Position numbers and translations under genes: made by a program. Below, piece by piece: positions 1 through 8,521 of a stretch of 64,000 nt of DNA. The notes under the pieces were generated by a model that made no database searches, had not been told where the DNA came from, and worked only from the letters and a program-made list of their open reading frames with translations. The stretch covers positions 156,623 through 220,622 of the forward strand of contig JARHYK010000014.1 of assembly GCA_029258515.1 (NCBI GenBank). Direction: 5' to 3'. This DNA comes from Clostridia bacterium. GTDB lineage: Bacteria; Bacillota; Clostridia; TANB77; CAG-508. Within the stretch, counting starts at the first letter, position 1. Each line of letters begins with the position of its first letter.

Positions 1-29
1 CTAAACTTTATAAAAAGGATATGTTTGTT

Positions 30-2525
30 ATGAATTTATTTGATTATTTTAACAATAATATACATATAGATAAAATAAATAACATTGATGAAGATGTTCG
101 TGAATTAGCTATTGTAAGATATGTTATGAAAGAAGCTTCTAAAATGTTTTATCGTGATTATACTTTTTTCTTGGATAAAGAAAATATAAAAGACAGAGAA
201 GGTATTTATAATAAGGAAGTAGACCTAAATAATATTCAAGATTTTGCAATTGTATGTAAAAGTTACTGTAATATAATCATGGATTTATTAAAGCAAGTTT
301 ATAATATTGATTCTGAATTAGTGTCACCTTTTGAAGATAAATTTAGACATGTTGATTTACTTATAAAAACCAAAAATGGGAAAAACTATATAGTCGATCC
401 ATTAACTGACTTAATTGAAATGCAAGTAAGCATGAGAACAAATAATTTTGCTTCAGAAGAATATTATAATAGTAATTATACAGGAATATTAAATAATATT
501 AGTTTTCTAAATGAGAATACTTTAGCGGAAATTGATACTAAAATTGGATACAAAAATGATGGAATATATTTAAATGATTTTTTTAAATTATTAAAAAAAA
601 AATTAGATAATATAGAAGAACTATTAAAAACTAATGATTCAGTTGCATTTGAATTGCTAGGACAAGAATATGATGGAAGAAAATTTTCAGAGAAGGAAAA
701 AACCGAGTTAAAGTTAAAATTTATAAGTAAATATTTGAACAATAGAAAGAACTTAAATGGTATTGTAGATTTGGTGATGTTTTCTAATATTGTAATTAAA
801 GAATTATTTACAGATACGGAACAAGAACAAATTCATGTTTACAGCTTTTTTGTAGATAATAAAGATTTGAAAGATGAAAATTTAAAGAATATACTTATAA
901 ATAAAGAAAATAGAAAAAGAGGAGTAGTTATCAATTTTGATAATAATAATTATATTTTATCATTAAATAATACTGTATTAGAATATGATGAAGATACATG
1001 GAAGAATATTGTAAAAGAAAATAATATATTCATAAAGCCTAAATATCCAGTTAAATTATTAAAATATTTAAAAAGTAATGGAGCTGACAGAAATATAGTA
1101 CATAACAATGAGTTTTTAAGATTGTTTAATAAATTTGAAAATAATTTATTAAATAAAGGATATTCATTAGAAGATATTATAAATAATAATATTTTTATAC
1201 AAAATGGAGTTATATATACTAAATCTGAAGGAGAAAATATTTCATATAAAATTGAAAATGGGAATTTGGTATTTAAAGAATATTGTAAGAATCTTAAACA
1301 TACTGTTTTATATCAAGATGAAGGAAGAAATATTTCGGATATAACAGAGCCAATTTTAAAAGAAAATGAAAGACTTCATTTATATGAATTTGATTCTAAT
1401 GGAATATTTGATTTAGAAGATGCTACTGGAATAGAAAACCTTGTATCACCATTGAGAAATGGAAGATATTTGTCAAGAAATTCTTCTTTCTATGAAGCTA
1501 AAACATATTCAGAACTTTCTGATGATAGAAAAAAATTAAGCAAACTTTTAACAGAAGATTTTTCAAAGAAAAACTTTGTAATACTTGAATATTTGGCAAA
1601 TTCATCTGTAAAAGTATATTTTGAAGAATTAAAGAAAAAAATAGAAAATCAAGATAATCAAGTTATAGAAGCACAAAAGTGTTTTGAAGAAGATTGCGCA
1701 AATATAGTAAGATTTTTTAAAAATGAACCATTACAAAATATTAGATATGATTTACCAGATGGAAAAAGTAAAATCCTAGAACGTCACATTGAGATGGATA
1801 ATAAACAAATATTATATATGTTTTGCTCAAATTTAAAATTTAATACGCCTAAACATATAATAACTCCTGGATTGGGTTCAATCTTTGTTGGTCCAATGTT
1901 AAAAAGTATGTATGGATTTGAATATACTAATATATTATTTAGCTTATATTCTAAAGACGAAAAATTAAGAGCTATTTCTGCTCAAAAGAATTTTGACGAT
2001 ATATTTAGTAATGATTTATGGAAAGATACAAATAATCAACTTGTGTTAATTGATGATAATGTAGGTTCATGTAATACAATGAACACAATTAGAGAAAAGT
2101 TAAAAGAAAGAGGGAAAACGTGTAAATTTGGAGCAATTAAATATAATTGGAATTTTTACAATCAAGTAAAACATGGTGAGTTAGACCATCCAACTTTCGA
2201 TGTATCAGATGTTGATTTCCTAACAATATTAGATGACCCTGGATATTGGATTATGAGAGATTCTATCACAGCATTAAAAGAAACAGACGGTGATGCTTAT
2301 GTATCTATTATGAAGAAAGAAGGACTTCGTCAAGATGAACATCCAGATATTGCAATTTTAATGCAACTTGCAGAAAAATATTCTCAAAGTTCAGAGATTG
2401 ATTTGTATGATATGAACAGTAAGAAAATAAAAAAGACTTCAGCTTTTTTATGTACTAAATTAAGAGAACAAATTAAAGAAATAATAAGAGACTTTCCGTC
2501 TCAAGATAGAGGTAGAGATGAATAA
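30..2525 (+). CDS. Transglutaminase-like / phosphoribosyltransferase fusion protein
   Basis: About 831 residues. The N-terminal part has a transglutaminase-like (papain-fold) triad pattern: Cys80 in SYCNII, His107 in RHVDLL and Asp123 in VDPLTD (numbered from the second ATG). The C-terminal part contains a phosphoribosyltransferase-type PRPP-binding motif, VLIDDNVGSCNTMN, near residue 670. The middle is not recognised. The first ATG at 21 lies one base after the AAGGA site, so the ATG at 30, ten bases from it, is preferred. The stop overlaps the start of the next gene (ATGAATAA), so the two are translationally coupled. Codons are A-ending, unlike plus-strand genes further right such as the NRPS, which suggests transfer. 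Function is inferred from motifs only; a nucleotide- or nucleoside-modifying role is likely because NADAR and HIT-like genes follow. Confidence 0.6.
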   Translation: MNLFDYFNNNIHIDKINNIDEDVRELAIVRYVMKEASKMFYRDYTFFLDKENIKDREGIYNKEVDLNNIQDFAIVCKSYCNIIMDLLKQVYNIDSELVSPFEDKFRHVDLLIKTKNGKNYIVDPLTDLIEMQVSMRTNNFASEEYYNSNYTGILNNISFLNENTLAEIDTKIGYKNDGIYLNDFFKLLKKKLDNIEELLKTNDSVAFELLGQEYDGRKFSEKEKTELKLKFISKYLNNRKNLNGIVDLVMFSNIVIKELFTDTEQEQIHVYSFFVDNKDLKDENLKNILINKENRKRGVVINFDNNNYILSLNNTVLEYDEDTWKNIVKENNIFIKPKYPVKLLKYLKSNGADRNIVHNNEFLRLFNKFENNLLNKGYSLEDIINNNIFIQNGVIYTKSEGENISYKIENGNLVFKEYCKNLKHTVLYQDEGRNISDITEPILKENERLHLYEFDSNGIFDLEDATGIENLVSPLRNGRYLSRNSSFYEAKTYSELSDDRKKLSKLLTEDFSKKNFVILEYLANSSVKVYFEELKKKIENQDNQVIEAQKCFEEDCANIVRFFKNEPLQNIRYDLPDGKSKILERHIEMDNKQILYMFCSNLKFNTPKHIITPGLGSIFVGPMLKSMYGFEYTNILFSLYSKDEKLRAISAQKNFDDIFSNDLWKDTNNQLVLIDDNVGSCNTMNTIREKLKERGKTCKFGAIKYNWNFYNQVKHGELDHPTFDVSDVDFLTILDDPGYWIMRDSITALKETDGDAYVSIMKKEGLRQDEHPDIAILMQLAEKYSQSSEIDLYDMNSKKIKKTSAFLCTKLREQIKEIIRDFPSQDRGRDE

Positions 2526-3145
2526 AATAAAAAAAGAATTAAAAGAATTTTTAGAATACAAAAGCAATTATAAATTTTTACAAAAAGATTTAATACAAAA
2601 AGATGAATGCATTTACTGTGATAATGAGTTGCTTCAAGATAAAGAACGGAAATAAAATCAGTGAAACAGAAAGATGGGTTGATGTTGGGTACAGAAACAG
2701 AGGAGACTATGCTCAAATGTTATCAAATTTATTTCCTTATACATTTAAATTTAGAGGAAAAAAGCTGCAAAGTATTGAAAATTTTTTTCAAGGAATTAAG
2801 TTTAAAGATAAAAAAGTGCAAAATTATGTATTTACATATTATGGAACACAAGCTGTTCATATAAAAGCTGCAACTGATTATGACTGGAAAAAAAGTGGCT
2901 TAATTTATTGGCAAGGTAAAGAAATAAAAAGAGATAGTAAAGAATATGAAATGTTAGTTGATGAATTATATATTTCTGCAATACAAAATCCTATTTATAG
3001 GGGAATATTAAGTAATTGTAATAAATTTATTATACATTCTATTGGTGAAAATGATAAAAAAGATACAACATTTACTAGATATGAATTTGAATTTGAATTA
3101 AATTGTTTGAAAGATTTTATACAAACTAAAAAAGGAGTTAAATGA
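2518..3145 (+). CDS. NADAR (YbiA-like) family protein, read through a +1 shift at CGG
   Basis: The C-terminal 160 residues match NADAR/DUF1768 proteins, N-glycosidase-type enzymes tied to NAD, ADP-ribose and riboflavin intermediates: YAQMLSNLFP, then SIENFFQGIKF, then YWQGKEIKRDSKEY. The upstream 45-codon frame begins at an ATG overlapping the previous stop, has an AGAGGT Shine-Dalgarno site, and contains a CIYC zinc-knuckle-like pair. That frame runs to an in-phase CGG at 2647-2649, followed one codon later by TAA. Skipping the C gives GGA AAT AAA and joins directly to the NADAR frame. Read without the shift, the NADAR frame would have to start at the ATG at 2603, which has no Shine-Dalgarno site. 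NADAR assignment is firm; continuity through the shift is inference. Confidence 0.7.
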
Positions 3146-3146
3146 T

Positions 3147-3626
3147 ATGAAAAAAATTTTAAATTGGTTAGGTCAGGAAATGGAATTTGAAGGAAATTTG
3201 AGTTCTGCTATTGCTAACCATGAAATAACAAATTTTCCAGGTAGCTATGTATATGAAGATGAACTTTTTAATATTGCAACAGACCCTGAAATTCCTATAA
3301 AGGGATATATGATACTAGCAATAAATAAGCCAATACGTACGATAACGGATTTAACAAAAGATGAAAGAAATAAATTAGTTGATTTATCAAATAGATTACT
3401 GGAAACTATGCATAATTGTGGATTTGAAAAAGTAATGATATATCAAGATGAGTCTAGTTCAGGATATTTACACATCAATTTTATACCTAGTCATGAATGG
3501 ATGAATCAATTTCATGCAAATTTTGGGAATATGGGGATTTATGCTAAAGAGGTTCTAAATGTAAGTGACGATTATAGAAAAGAACTTTTAAATTGTATTG
3601 ATAAAATTAAAGAGAATTTTAAATAA
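3147..3626 (+). CDS. HIT-like superfamily protein
   Basis: A 159-residue protein one base after the NADAR stop, with AAAGGAG nine bases before its ATG, so third gene of the same operon. Residues about 108-118 (YLHINFIPSHEW) resemble the histidine-triad strand of HIT hydrolases and transferases, preceded by a typical HIT layout (PIKGYMILAINKP, then MIYQDESSSG). The triad is not canonical: only the first His and a later His before Glu-Trp are present. HIT proteins act on nucleotide phosphoesters, which fits the neighbouring NADAR and phosphoribosyltransferase genes, but no substrate can be named. A divergent galactose-1-phosphate uridylyltransferase-like fold is an alternative. Confidence 0.5.
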   Translation: MKKILNWLGQEMEFEGNLSSAIANHEITNFPGSYVYEDELFNIATDPEIPIKGYMILAINKPIRTITDLTKDERNKLVDLSNRLLETMHNCGFEKVMIYQDESSSGYLHINFIPSHEWMNQFHANFGNMGIYAKEVLNVSDDYRKELLNCIDKIKENFK

Positions 3627-3657
3627 GAGTATGCTCTATGTAGGGCATACTCTTATT
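3622..3657. terminator. Bidirectional intrinsic terminator between convergent genes
   Basis: A perfect 13-bp stem (AATAAGAGTATGC / GCATACTCTTATT) with a 10-base loop lies between the convergent HIT-like and radical SAM genes and overlaps the HIT stop codon. Confidence 0.75.
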
Positions 3658-3672
3658 ATACGTATTGATTAA

Positions 3673-4923
3673 TTAGTAATTTGTGATAAATTTCACAGCA
3701 TCCAGGTTTTCCTGGAGTTTCAATACGCGCCACAAACTTTCCATAAAATTATTGTCTTTAAAAGAACAACATTCTGTACAGTTTTTAGGACAGTTTTTCA
3801 TAATGAATTTTGCGCGTTCACCATGCATTAATTCTTCAAGTTCACCTTTTCTCCCTTCTAATACTCCGTAGTGATAATTAAGATCTGTGATTCTATCCCA
3901 GAGTACACAACACAGAAGATTAGTTCCATATAATGGAGGAGAGATGAGAGAACTCCAACATCTAGATGGCTTTTCTCGTTCTACCATGGCTCTGTTATTA
4001 TAGATAGTATTTAAATCATTAGGAATTTGATAGTCCTTAAGTCCATAAGAATAAGCTGTTTCTTTTAATGATACGAGTTCTTCTATAACATCTAAAGAAA
4101 CGATTTCATCTTTAACACTTTCAAAGTCTGGAATAAGGACTTTTACTCCTTGAAATACATCTACACCAACATTTGCGATAGTTCTAATAAAATCATCATA
4201 ATGTCCAGCATTTAATGGTCTAATGCAAGTTCTTGTACCAATCAATAATGAATTTTCTCTACCAATTTTTGCTCTGGCATTACACAATTTATCTAAAAGA
4301 TGAATTGCATCATCGTACGAAAAATCATTATTTTTTGATTTTTGATTGGAATAAGTTTTATAGGCATCTGCTGAAATTCCTGGAAAACTTATTCTTATAA
4401 AGGATGCATTTTCAACCAGACAATCTAATAATTTATCTGATATCTTGCTTCCTGTACTTACATAGACAATTCCCATATTACACTTTTGATTAGCATGTTC
4501 TATCATACTAATTCTATCTTTATACAAATCTGGATTTCCTTCCCCACAAATTTCAAATCTAACGGTATTAAATCCTCGTCTAGATGAATAAGAAGAAATT
4601 TCATCCAATATGTTTTTGTATTTATCGATAGGAATGATAGGATATTTGATATGCTGATCTGCTACAGCCCATTTTCTACTTGGACATGCTAAACAGTCTT
4701 TACAATCAAAATCGCAATACGGAAAATCTTTAGAACTTATTGAAAGAATTGGCATTTGGTCTATACCATGTTGAATGGCATACTTAATAGCTTCACAATA
4801 ATCTTTTTCCGTTAAAGGATAGAGATGTTGTGGAGAGTGTGTCCGTGAAAACCAGATTGTTTTTCCAGTTTCCATGTTTACTGCTGAAAATTGTTTTGCT
4901 GTTAAAATACTATTTTTGTTCAT
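3673..4923 (-). CDS. Radical SAM protein with C-terminal cysteine cluster
   Basis: 416 residues. The [4Fe-4S]/SAM motif is CDFDCKDC (CX3CX2C) near residue 70, inside SSKDFPYCDFDC. A C-terminal cysteine cluster (CCVLWD, then CPKNCTECC) resembles SPASM/twitch auxiliary cluster sites. A GGAGG site sits 6-7 bases before the ATG. The gene faces the nucleotide-enzyme operon and has its own promoter. Codon use is less A-biased than its neighbours, suggesting acquisition. Codon 27 is CGG (4845-4843) read in frame with no shift; this is the only such case among the protein genes in the window. Substrate unknown; peptide, RNA-base or nucleoside modification are all possible. Confidence 0.75.
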   Translation of the reverse strand: MNKNSILTAKQFSAVNMETGKTIWFSRTHSPQHLYPLTEKDYCEAIKYAIQHGIDQMPILSISSKDFPYCDFDCKDCLACPSRKWAVADQHIKYPIIPIDKYKNILDEISSYSSRRGFNTVRFEICGEGNPDLYKDRISMIEHANQKCNMGIVYVSTGSKISDKLLDCLVENASFIRISFPGISADAYKTYSNQKSKNNDFSYDDAIHLLDKLCNARAKIGRENSLLIGTRTCIRPLNAGHYDDFIRTIANVGVDVFQGVKVLIPDFESVKDEIVSLDVIEELVSLKETAYSYGLKDYQIPNDLNTIYNNRAMVEREKPSRCWSSLISPPLYGTNLLCCVLWDRITDLNYHYGVLEGRKGELEELMHGERAKFIMKNCPKNCTECCSFKDNNFMESLWRVLKLQENLDAVKFITNY

Positions 4924-4977
4924 AATATCCCTCCTTATGTCATGGAAAAATGTGGCAATTTATATTGGTATGTTATT

Positions 4978-5006
4978 ATGTTAACACACTGATTGATTTT
5001 TGTCAA
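4978..5006 (-). promoter_or_regulatory. Promoter of the radical SAM gene
   Basis: TTGACA (5006-5001), 17-bp spacer, TAACAT (4983-4978) reading leftward to the radical SAM start. A TGTTAACA palindrome overlaps the -10 and could be an operator. Confidence 0.55.
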
Positions 5007-5016
5007 GATAGCTTTA

Positions 5017-5043
5017 AATATTAGTATTATAACAACTAATATT
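5017..5043. repeat. 9-bp inverted repeat downstream of the relaxase gene
   Basis: AATATTAGT and ACTAATATT flank a 9-base spacer just past the relaxase stop. It has no G+C-rich core or U-run, so it may be an operator for the leftward promoter or a weak terminator. Confidence 0.3.
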
Positions 5044-5057
5044 AGTTTTAAAATAAT

Positions 5058-6360
5058 TTATCTACATCTCATTTTTTTCTTCTTATCTTCTTTAATCAAT
5101 TCTGTTGTTTTATTTTTAACTTCAATTTCTTTTTCATAATCTTTTTTTATTTGAGAATATCTATTAATAATACGAATGCAAGCATTTTTATGAGCTTGAG
5201 CAATATCAATCTTTTCAGCCAGTTGTGTAATTTCTTTAAGAATAGTACTTTTGTCGTTTTCATTAGTAGTTTTGTTATATTTTCTCCATAAGCATTCTCT
5301 CTGACCTTTAAGCATAGGAAGTTCACTTTCTATATTGATTTTATATTCTATAACATCTGTAATCTTTTCAAATTTATTTCTAGCAAGAAAATTTAATTCT
5401 TCAAATATCATATCATTTTTTCGCTTTTGTTTATAATATTCTGGAGTCAATTCTTTTGCATATATTTTAGCAGGTAATATTTTAAAAGCATATAAATAAT
5501 GGACATATAACTTATAAAAAGAGCTTGTATTTAATAAATGACTATTTATTTTCGGACCTTTATAAGTTTTTTTATAATATTTCTTTTTTAAATTTGCAAC
5601 AGGCAAATCTTCCTTTTGCTTATAATATATTCTTTCTTTTATACCACCTGAAGAATAGTTATCTCCAAAAGTTCTGTCTAATCTTACTTTTCTTGAAAAA
5701 TATGGAGTTTTAACAGTAAAATATTTTCCTGTATCATATATCTCATATCCTTTTGCAATTAATACAAATTTGAAGTCAGAATACTTTTTAGAGGATTTTA
5801 TTGCATCATCAATATCATTTCTTATCTTTTGCATTTTTGAGTTGCTACGATTAAAATTATCAATTCTTTTGTCCATGAAAATTTTTTCTTGTTTTGAACG
5901 TCCGAGTTTCTACAACAGATAACCCATATTTATAACATAATCTATCTGAAGTATCTTTCATAATAGCAATTTCAGAATTACTATTATGATATTTTAAGCC
6001 ATCTATAAAAGACACAGAATTTAGAACTATATGATTATGCACATTTTCTTTATTTACATGAGTACAAATTAAAATTTGATATTTATCTCCCCATAGTTCT
6101 TCTGCAAGTTCTTTACCAATTTGATTTGCTTTTTTAGGGGATGCTTCATTTCCTTTAAAAGATTGTATAATATGAAATCCTTGAATATTATTTTCTTTAT
6201 GATAGAATTTTTTTGTTAATGCCATTTGTTCATACGCAGAATCAGGAATACAATTAACACCTGATACTAAAATACCATTTTCTGTTTTATCTCCATTTTT
6301 TGCATAATTAACAACAGCTTGTAAATTTTTTTTAATTGATTTTATTTTTATAACAGCCAT
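5058..6360 (-). CDS. Mobilisation relaxase (MOB_P-like), read through a +1 shift at CGG
   Basis: The N-terminal part (MAVIKIKSIK...) is a relaxase nuclease domain with histidines in GFHIIQSF and in THVNKENVHNHIVLN, the HxxxH-type metal site of MobA/VirD2-like enzymes. It nicks oriT and carries the strand into the recipient. The frame holds an in-phase ACT CGG A at 5904-5902 and then ends 11 codons later. Skipping the C gives ET-GRSKQEKIF and enters the second frame (C-terminal 272 codons) without a stop, restoring a protein of about 430 residues as expected for one relaxase. The start at 6360 is chosen because AAAGGAG precedes it. The start region overlaps the end of mobC. A true inactivating mutation remains possible. 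Confidence 0.75.
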
Positions 6361-6374
6361 AAAGCCAACTCCTT

Positions 6375-6698
6375 TCATCTTTCTCTTGAATATATTTTCT
6401 TTTCAAACTTTATAATAAAATATGTTAAAACACTTTTTATATAATTTAAATTATTATCTTGAACATAACCATAACTATTTGCTTTGTGAGCAATTTGATT
6501 TATATTATTTGCTATTCCATTTATTTTTCTTTGGAAATATTTTATATCTTCATTTGGTTGTTCTTTTATTGCATAACCTTTAATACAATTTCTTAAAAAT
6601 TCTGATTCAGTTAATCCAGATTTATTTGCTTTTTCTTTTAATAAATTATTTTCATTTGTATCTAACCATAATTGTTTTTTTATTGTCCTTTTTCTCAT
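6375..6698 (-). CDS. mobC: MobC-family relaxosome protein
   Basis: 107 residues with the MobC pattern: a basic ribbon-helix-helix-like N-terminus (KKQLWLDTNENNLLKEKA, then GLTESEFLRNCI) and a C-terminal helix with NNINQIAHKAN. MobC proteins bind oriT and assist relaxase nicking. A GGAG site precedes the ATG. The gene lies directly upstream of, and overlaps, the relaxase gene, the usual order in mobilisable elements. Confidence 0.85.
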   Translation of the reverse strand: MRKRTIKKQLWLDTNENNLLKEKANKSGLTESEFLRNCIKGYAIKEQPNEDIKYFQRKINGIANNINQIAHKANSYGYVQDNNLNYIKSVLTYFIIKFEKKIYSRER

Positions 6699-6721
6699 AA
6701 CGATCGTCTCCTTTCAAAATA

Positions 6722-6750
6722 AAAACAGCCATATTTTTTATGACTGTTTT
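6722..6750. repeat. Hairpin between candidate oriT and mobC
   Basis: AAAACAG-C-CAT and ATG-A-CTGTTTT form an imperfect stem with a T-rich loop, 20 bases before the mobC start. It could be a transcription or relaxosome control element. Confidence 0.4.
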
Positions 6751-6778
6751 AAAAATTTATTTGTTTTTATAAGAGGAT

Positions 6779-6860
6779 TGGGGAATAAATTCCCCATAAT
6801 TCAGTTTAATCTTAAAACTGACAAGCTGTACTTATACGGGAGTATAAATGCGTCGCTTGC
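6779..6860. other. Candidate origin of transfer (oriT)
   Basis: The gene-free stretch upstream of mobC holds three inverted repeats in 70 bases: TGGGGAAT/ATTCCCCA (6779-6796), TCAGTTT/AAACTGA (6801-6821) and TTATAC/GTATAA around GGGA (6832-6847), then a GC-richer TGCGTCGCTTGC. Stacked inverted repeats beside a GC-richer nick region next to mobC-relaxase genes is the typical oriT layout. The nick site cannot be fixed by eye. Confidence 0.4.
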
Positions 6861-6894
6861 TTTTAATATTCTAACATGAAATTTTAAGCATTTT

Positions 6895-7215
6895 TTATTT
6901 TAAAATTCCAATATTTTTGAAGTAAAAATAGTTTTCTTTTGCTCCTAAAAAGAAAATTTTTCTATCTTCATAACCACTTATTTGTAAATGAAGTGATACT
7001 AATTTTTGTAACATTTTACATTCTTCTTCATTTAAATTTATAACCTTATCATCTTCAAAAAGTAATTGTAAATTTGGATATTTTTCCATAATTTTGCTAA
7101 CTTCATTTTGTAATTCTTTATATTCAGAATTGTTATACTTAAGTTCCATTCTTGCATTATCTATTAATTCATTAAATTCTATTGAATCTATATCATATAA
7201 TTTTATTTCTTCCAT
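6895..7215 (-). CDS. Small hypothetical protein of the mobile-element backbone
   Basis: 106 residues from the ATG at 7215, preferred because AAAGGTGA lies five bases upstream; an upstream ATG would add seven residues. The protein is acidic and helical (MEEIKLYDIDSIEFNELIDNA start) with LQKLVSLHLQISGYEDRK in the middle. I recognise it only as the kind of small accessory protein found beside RepA_N and mob genes in Firmicutes. Function unknown. Confidence 0.55.
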   Translation of the reverse strand: MEEIKLYDIDSIEFNELIDNARMELKYNNSEYKELQNEVSKIMEKYPNLQLLFEDDKVINLNEEECKMLQKLVSLHLQISGYEDRKIFFLGAKENYFYFKNIGILK

Positions 7216-7279
7216 ATTCTTCACCTTTCTACACATAAATTATTTCATTTAATATAATTTCTTCAGCTGAATGTTTAAT

Positions 7280-7597
7280 CTAGTTCATTTTGCCAACCCA
7301 TTCTAATTGATTATTTGCTTTTAATTCTTCAGTTATATTTTCGTTTTCTGCCATTTGTTTTATTAAAATTTCTAGCTTGTTTTTACATTCATCATCAATA
7401 TCTAAAAGATAACTTTTTAATTCATTATTTAATAACATTTCTGTGTATTCTGGAATATTATATTTCTTCATATGATTTAATTTTAATCTACCATATTTTC
7501 CAATAGTTCCTGTTCTTCTTGGTTTTGGTAATGTTAAATTTGGCAAGTAATAATCGCCAAATTTTGTATATTCAATTTTTATTTTTTCATTATTCAT
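7280..7597 (-). CDS. TnpV-like transposon-encoded protein
   Basis: 105 residues. GDYYLPNLTLP followed by RTGTIGKYGRLKLNHMKKYN and EYTEMLLNNELKSYL is the TnpV pattern, a small protein of unknown role carried by Firmicutes mobilisable transposons and plasmids. GGAGA precedes the ATG at 7597; a TTG two codons upstream is less likely. It lies 12 bases after the replication initiator gene in the same direction. Confidence 0.75.
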   Translation of the reverse strand: MNNEKIKIEYTKFGDYYLPNLTLPKPRRTGTIGKYGRLKLNHMKKYNIPEYTEMLLNNELKSYLLDIDDECKNKLEILIKQMAENENITEELKANNQLEWVGKMN

Positions 7598-7609
7598 AAT
7601 CAAATCTCC

Positions 7610-8221
7610 TTAAAATTTATTTGCATATAAACAATCAAAACTTTTAATTCCATTTCGTTTTTTATATTCTTCTACATTTCCAAAAGAATGAAATTTACTT
7701 TCTCTGTTATTATATATATTATTTTTATTTATATTATTATAGTTATTATGGAGTGCTGTTTTTGAACATTCAGGATTGTTTGTTTTATTCATTCCTAAAT
7801 GCTGTTTTTGTACATCCCTAAAATCTAATATTTTTTCTTGTTCTATCATATTAATTGTTTTACCTAAATAAATAATATTGGGTAAATTTTTTCCTTGCTT
7901 TTTTTCTTTAATTAGGTTACACTTTTTTAGTAAAGCAATTGCATTATCAAGTGCTGAACGTTTGAAATGGAGTTTTTCTTGGATTTCATCTCTTTTAAAT
8001 ATTACATACATATTTCCTTTATCATCATAAAACTTTACTTTTGAATTTTTATCTATTTGTTTAAATGATAATTCAAGCCTATCGGCTAAAATAGAAAACA
8101 ATAATATTGCATTAGGTGTAAGTTCTTTATATTCAGCTCTTTCTAATAGTTCTCTTGGAACTTGTATAAAGCTATTAAATTTAAGTTTATCTGATTTTTT
8201 ATATGGTGTAAATTCATACAT
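7610..8221 (-). CDS. repA: RepA_N-family replication initiator (short)
   Basis: 203 residues. The N-terminal 130 residues match the RepA_N domain: KFNSFIQVPRELLE, then LTPNAILLFSILADRLELS, VIFKRDEIQEKLHFKRSALD and ALLKKCNLIKEKK, a winged-helix origin-binding fold. The C-terminus is low-complexity (repeated Asn/Tyr, NNYNNINKNNIYNN) and short compared with plasmid RepA_N proteins, so this may be the initiator of an integrated element. A GAGAGG site precedes the ATG. Inverted and direct TTTTGTTCTAGAA repeats lie immediately upstream. Confidence 0.75.
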   Translation of the reverse strand: MYEFTPYKKSDKLKFNSFIQVPRELLERAEYKELTPNAILLFSILADRLELSFKQIDKNSKVKFYDDKGNMYVIFKRDEIQEKLHFKRSALDNAIALLKKCNLIKEKKQGKNLPNIIYLGKTINMIEQEKILDFRDVQKQHLGMNKTNNPECSKTALHNNYNNINKNNIYNNRESKFHSFGNVEEYKKRNGIKSFDCLYANKF

Positions 8222-8251
8222 TTTTGACCTCTCTCTATTTTAAATTTTCTG

Positions 8252-8383
8252 TTTTTGTTCTAGAAAATTTCTAAAAAATAATCCTTAAATGCTTGATATG
8301 ACAAGATTTTGTTCTTTACAAAATTTTCTATAATATTTTATTTTGAACTTGCTTTTGTTCTAGAACGTTTTTCTAGAACAAAA
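8252..8383. repeat. Iteron-like TTTTGTTCTAGAA repeats upstream of repA
   Basis: A perfect 13-bp inverted repeat TTTTGTTCTAGAA-CGTTT-TTCTAGAACAAAA lies at 8353-8383. A further direct copy starts at 8253, with a partial copy (TTTTGTTCT) near 8305. Repeats of this kind upstream of an initiator gene are typical initiator binding sites or a Rep autoregulation operator. Confidence 0.55.
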
Positions 8384-8422
8384 TTTAAAACTGGAGAGGG
8401 ATTTTAGAATACTGAATAAAGC

Positions 8423-8462
8423 AAAAACACATTACTTCAATTTCTTGAAATAATGTGTTTTT
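8423..8462. terminator. Strong hairpin downstream of tRNA-Pro
   Basis: AAAAACACATTA-C-TTCAA / TTGAA-A-TAATGTGTTTTT forms a 17-bp stem with one mismatch and a TTTC loop. U-runs occur on both sides, so it can act in both directions. It separates tRNA-Pro from the mobile element. Confidence 0.65.
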
Positions 8463-8487
8463 AGCACTTTTGATATAATTTTCGTCC

Positions 8488-8507
8488 TTTTGTAGTTTCC
8501 TACAAAA
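8488..8507 (-). terminator. Short hairpin directly after tRNA-Pro
   Basis: TTTTGTAG-TTTC-CTACAAAA, an 8-bp stem 15 bases past the tRNA 3' end. Probably a processing or termination signal working with the larger hairpin beyond it. Confidence 0.45.
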
Positions 8508-8521
8508 TTTCAATTTTCTGG

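Noticed and set aside
4843..4845. A sixth CGG shift in the radical SAM gene
   Set aside because: The CGG is in phase at codon 27, but the downstream domain continues in the same frame and the +1 frame ends within about ten codons, so no shift is needed. It stands as the counter-example.
5877..5892. Programmed slip on the A6 run in the relaxase gene
   Set aside because: It would join the frames, but the in-phase CGG just upstream explains the join equally or better and matches four other genes.
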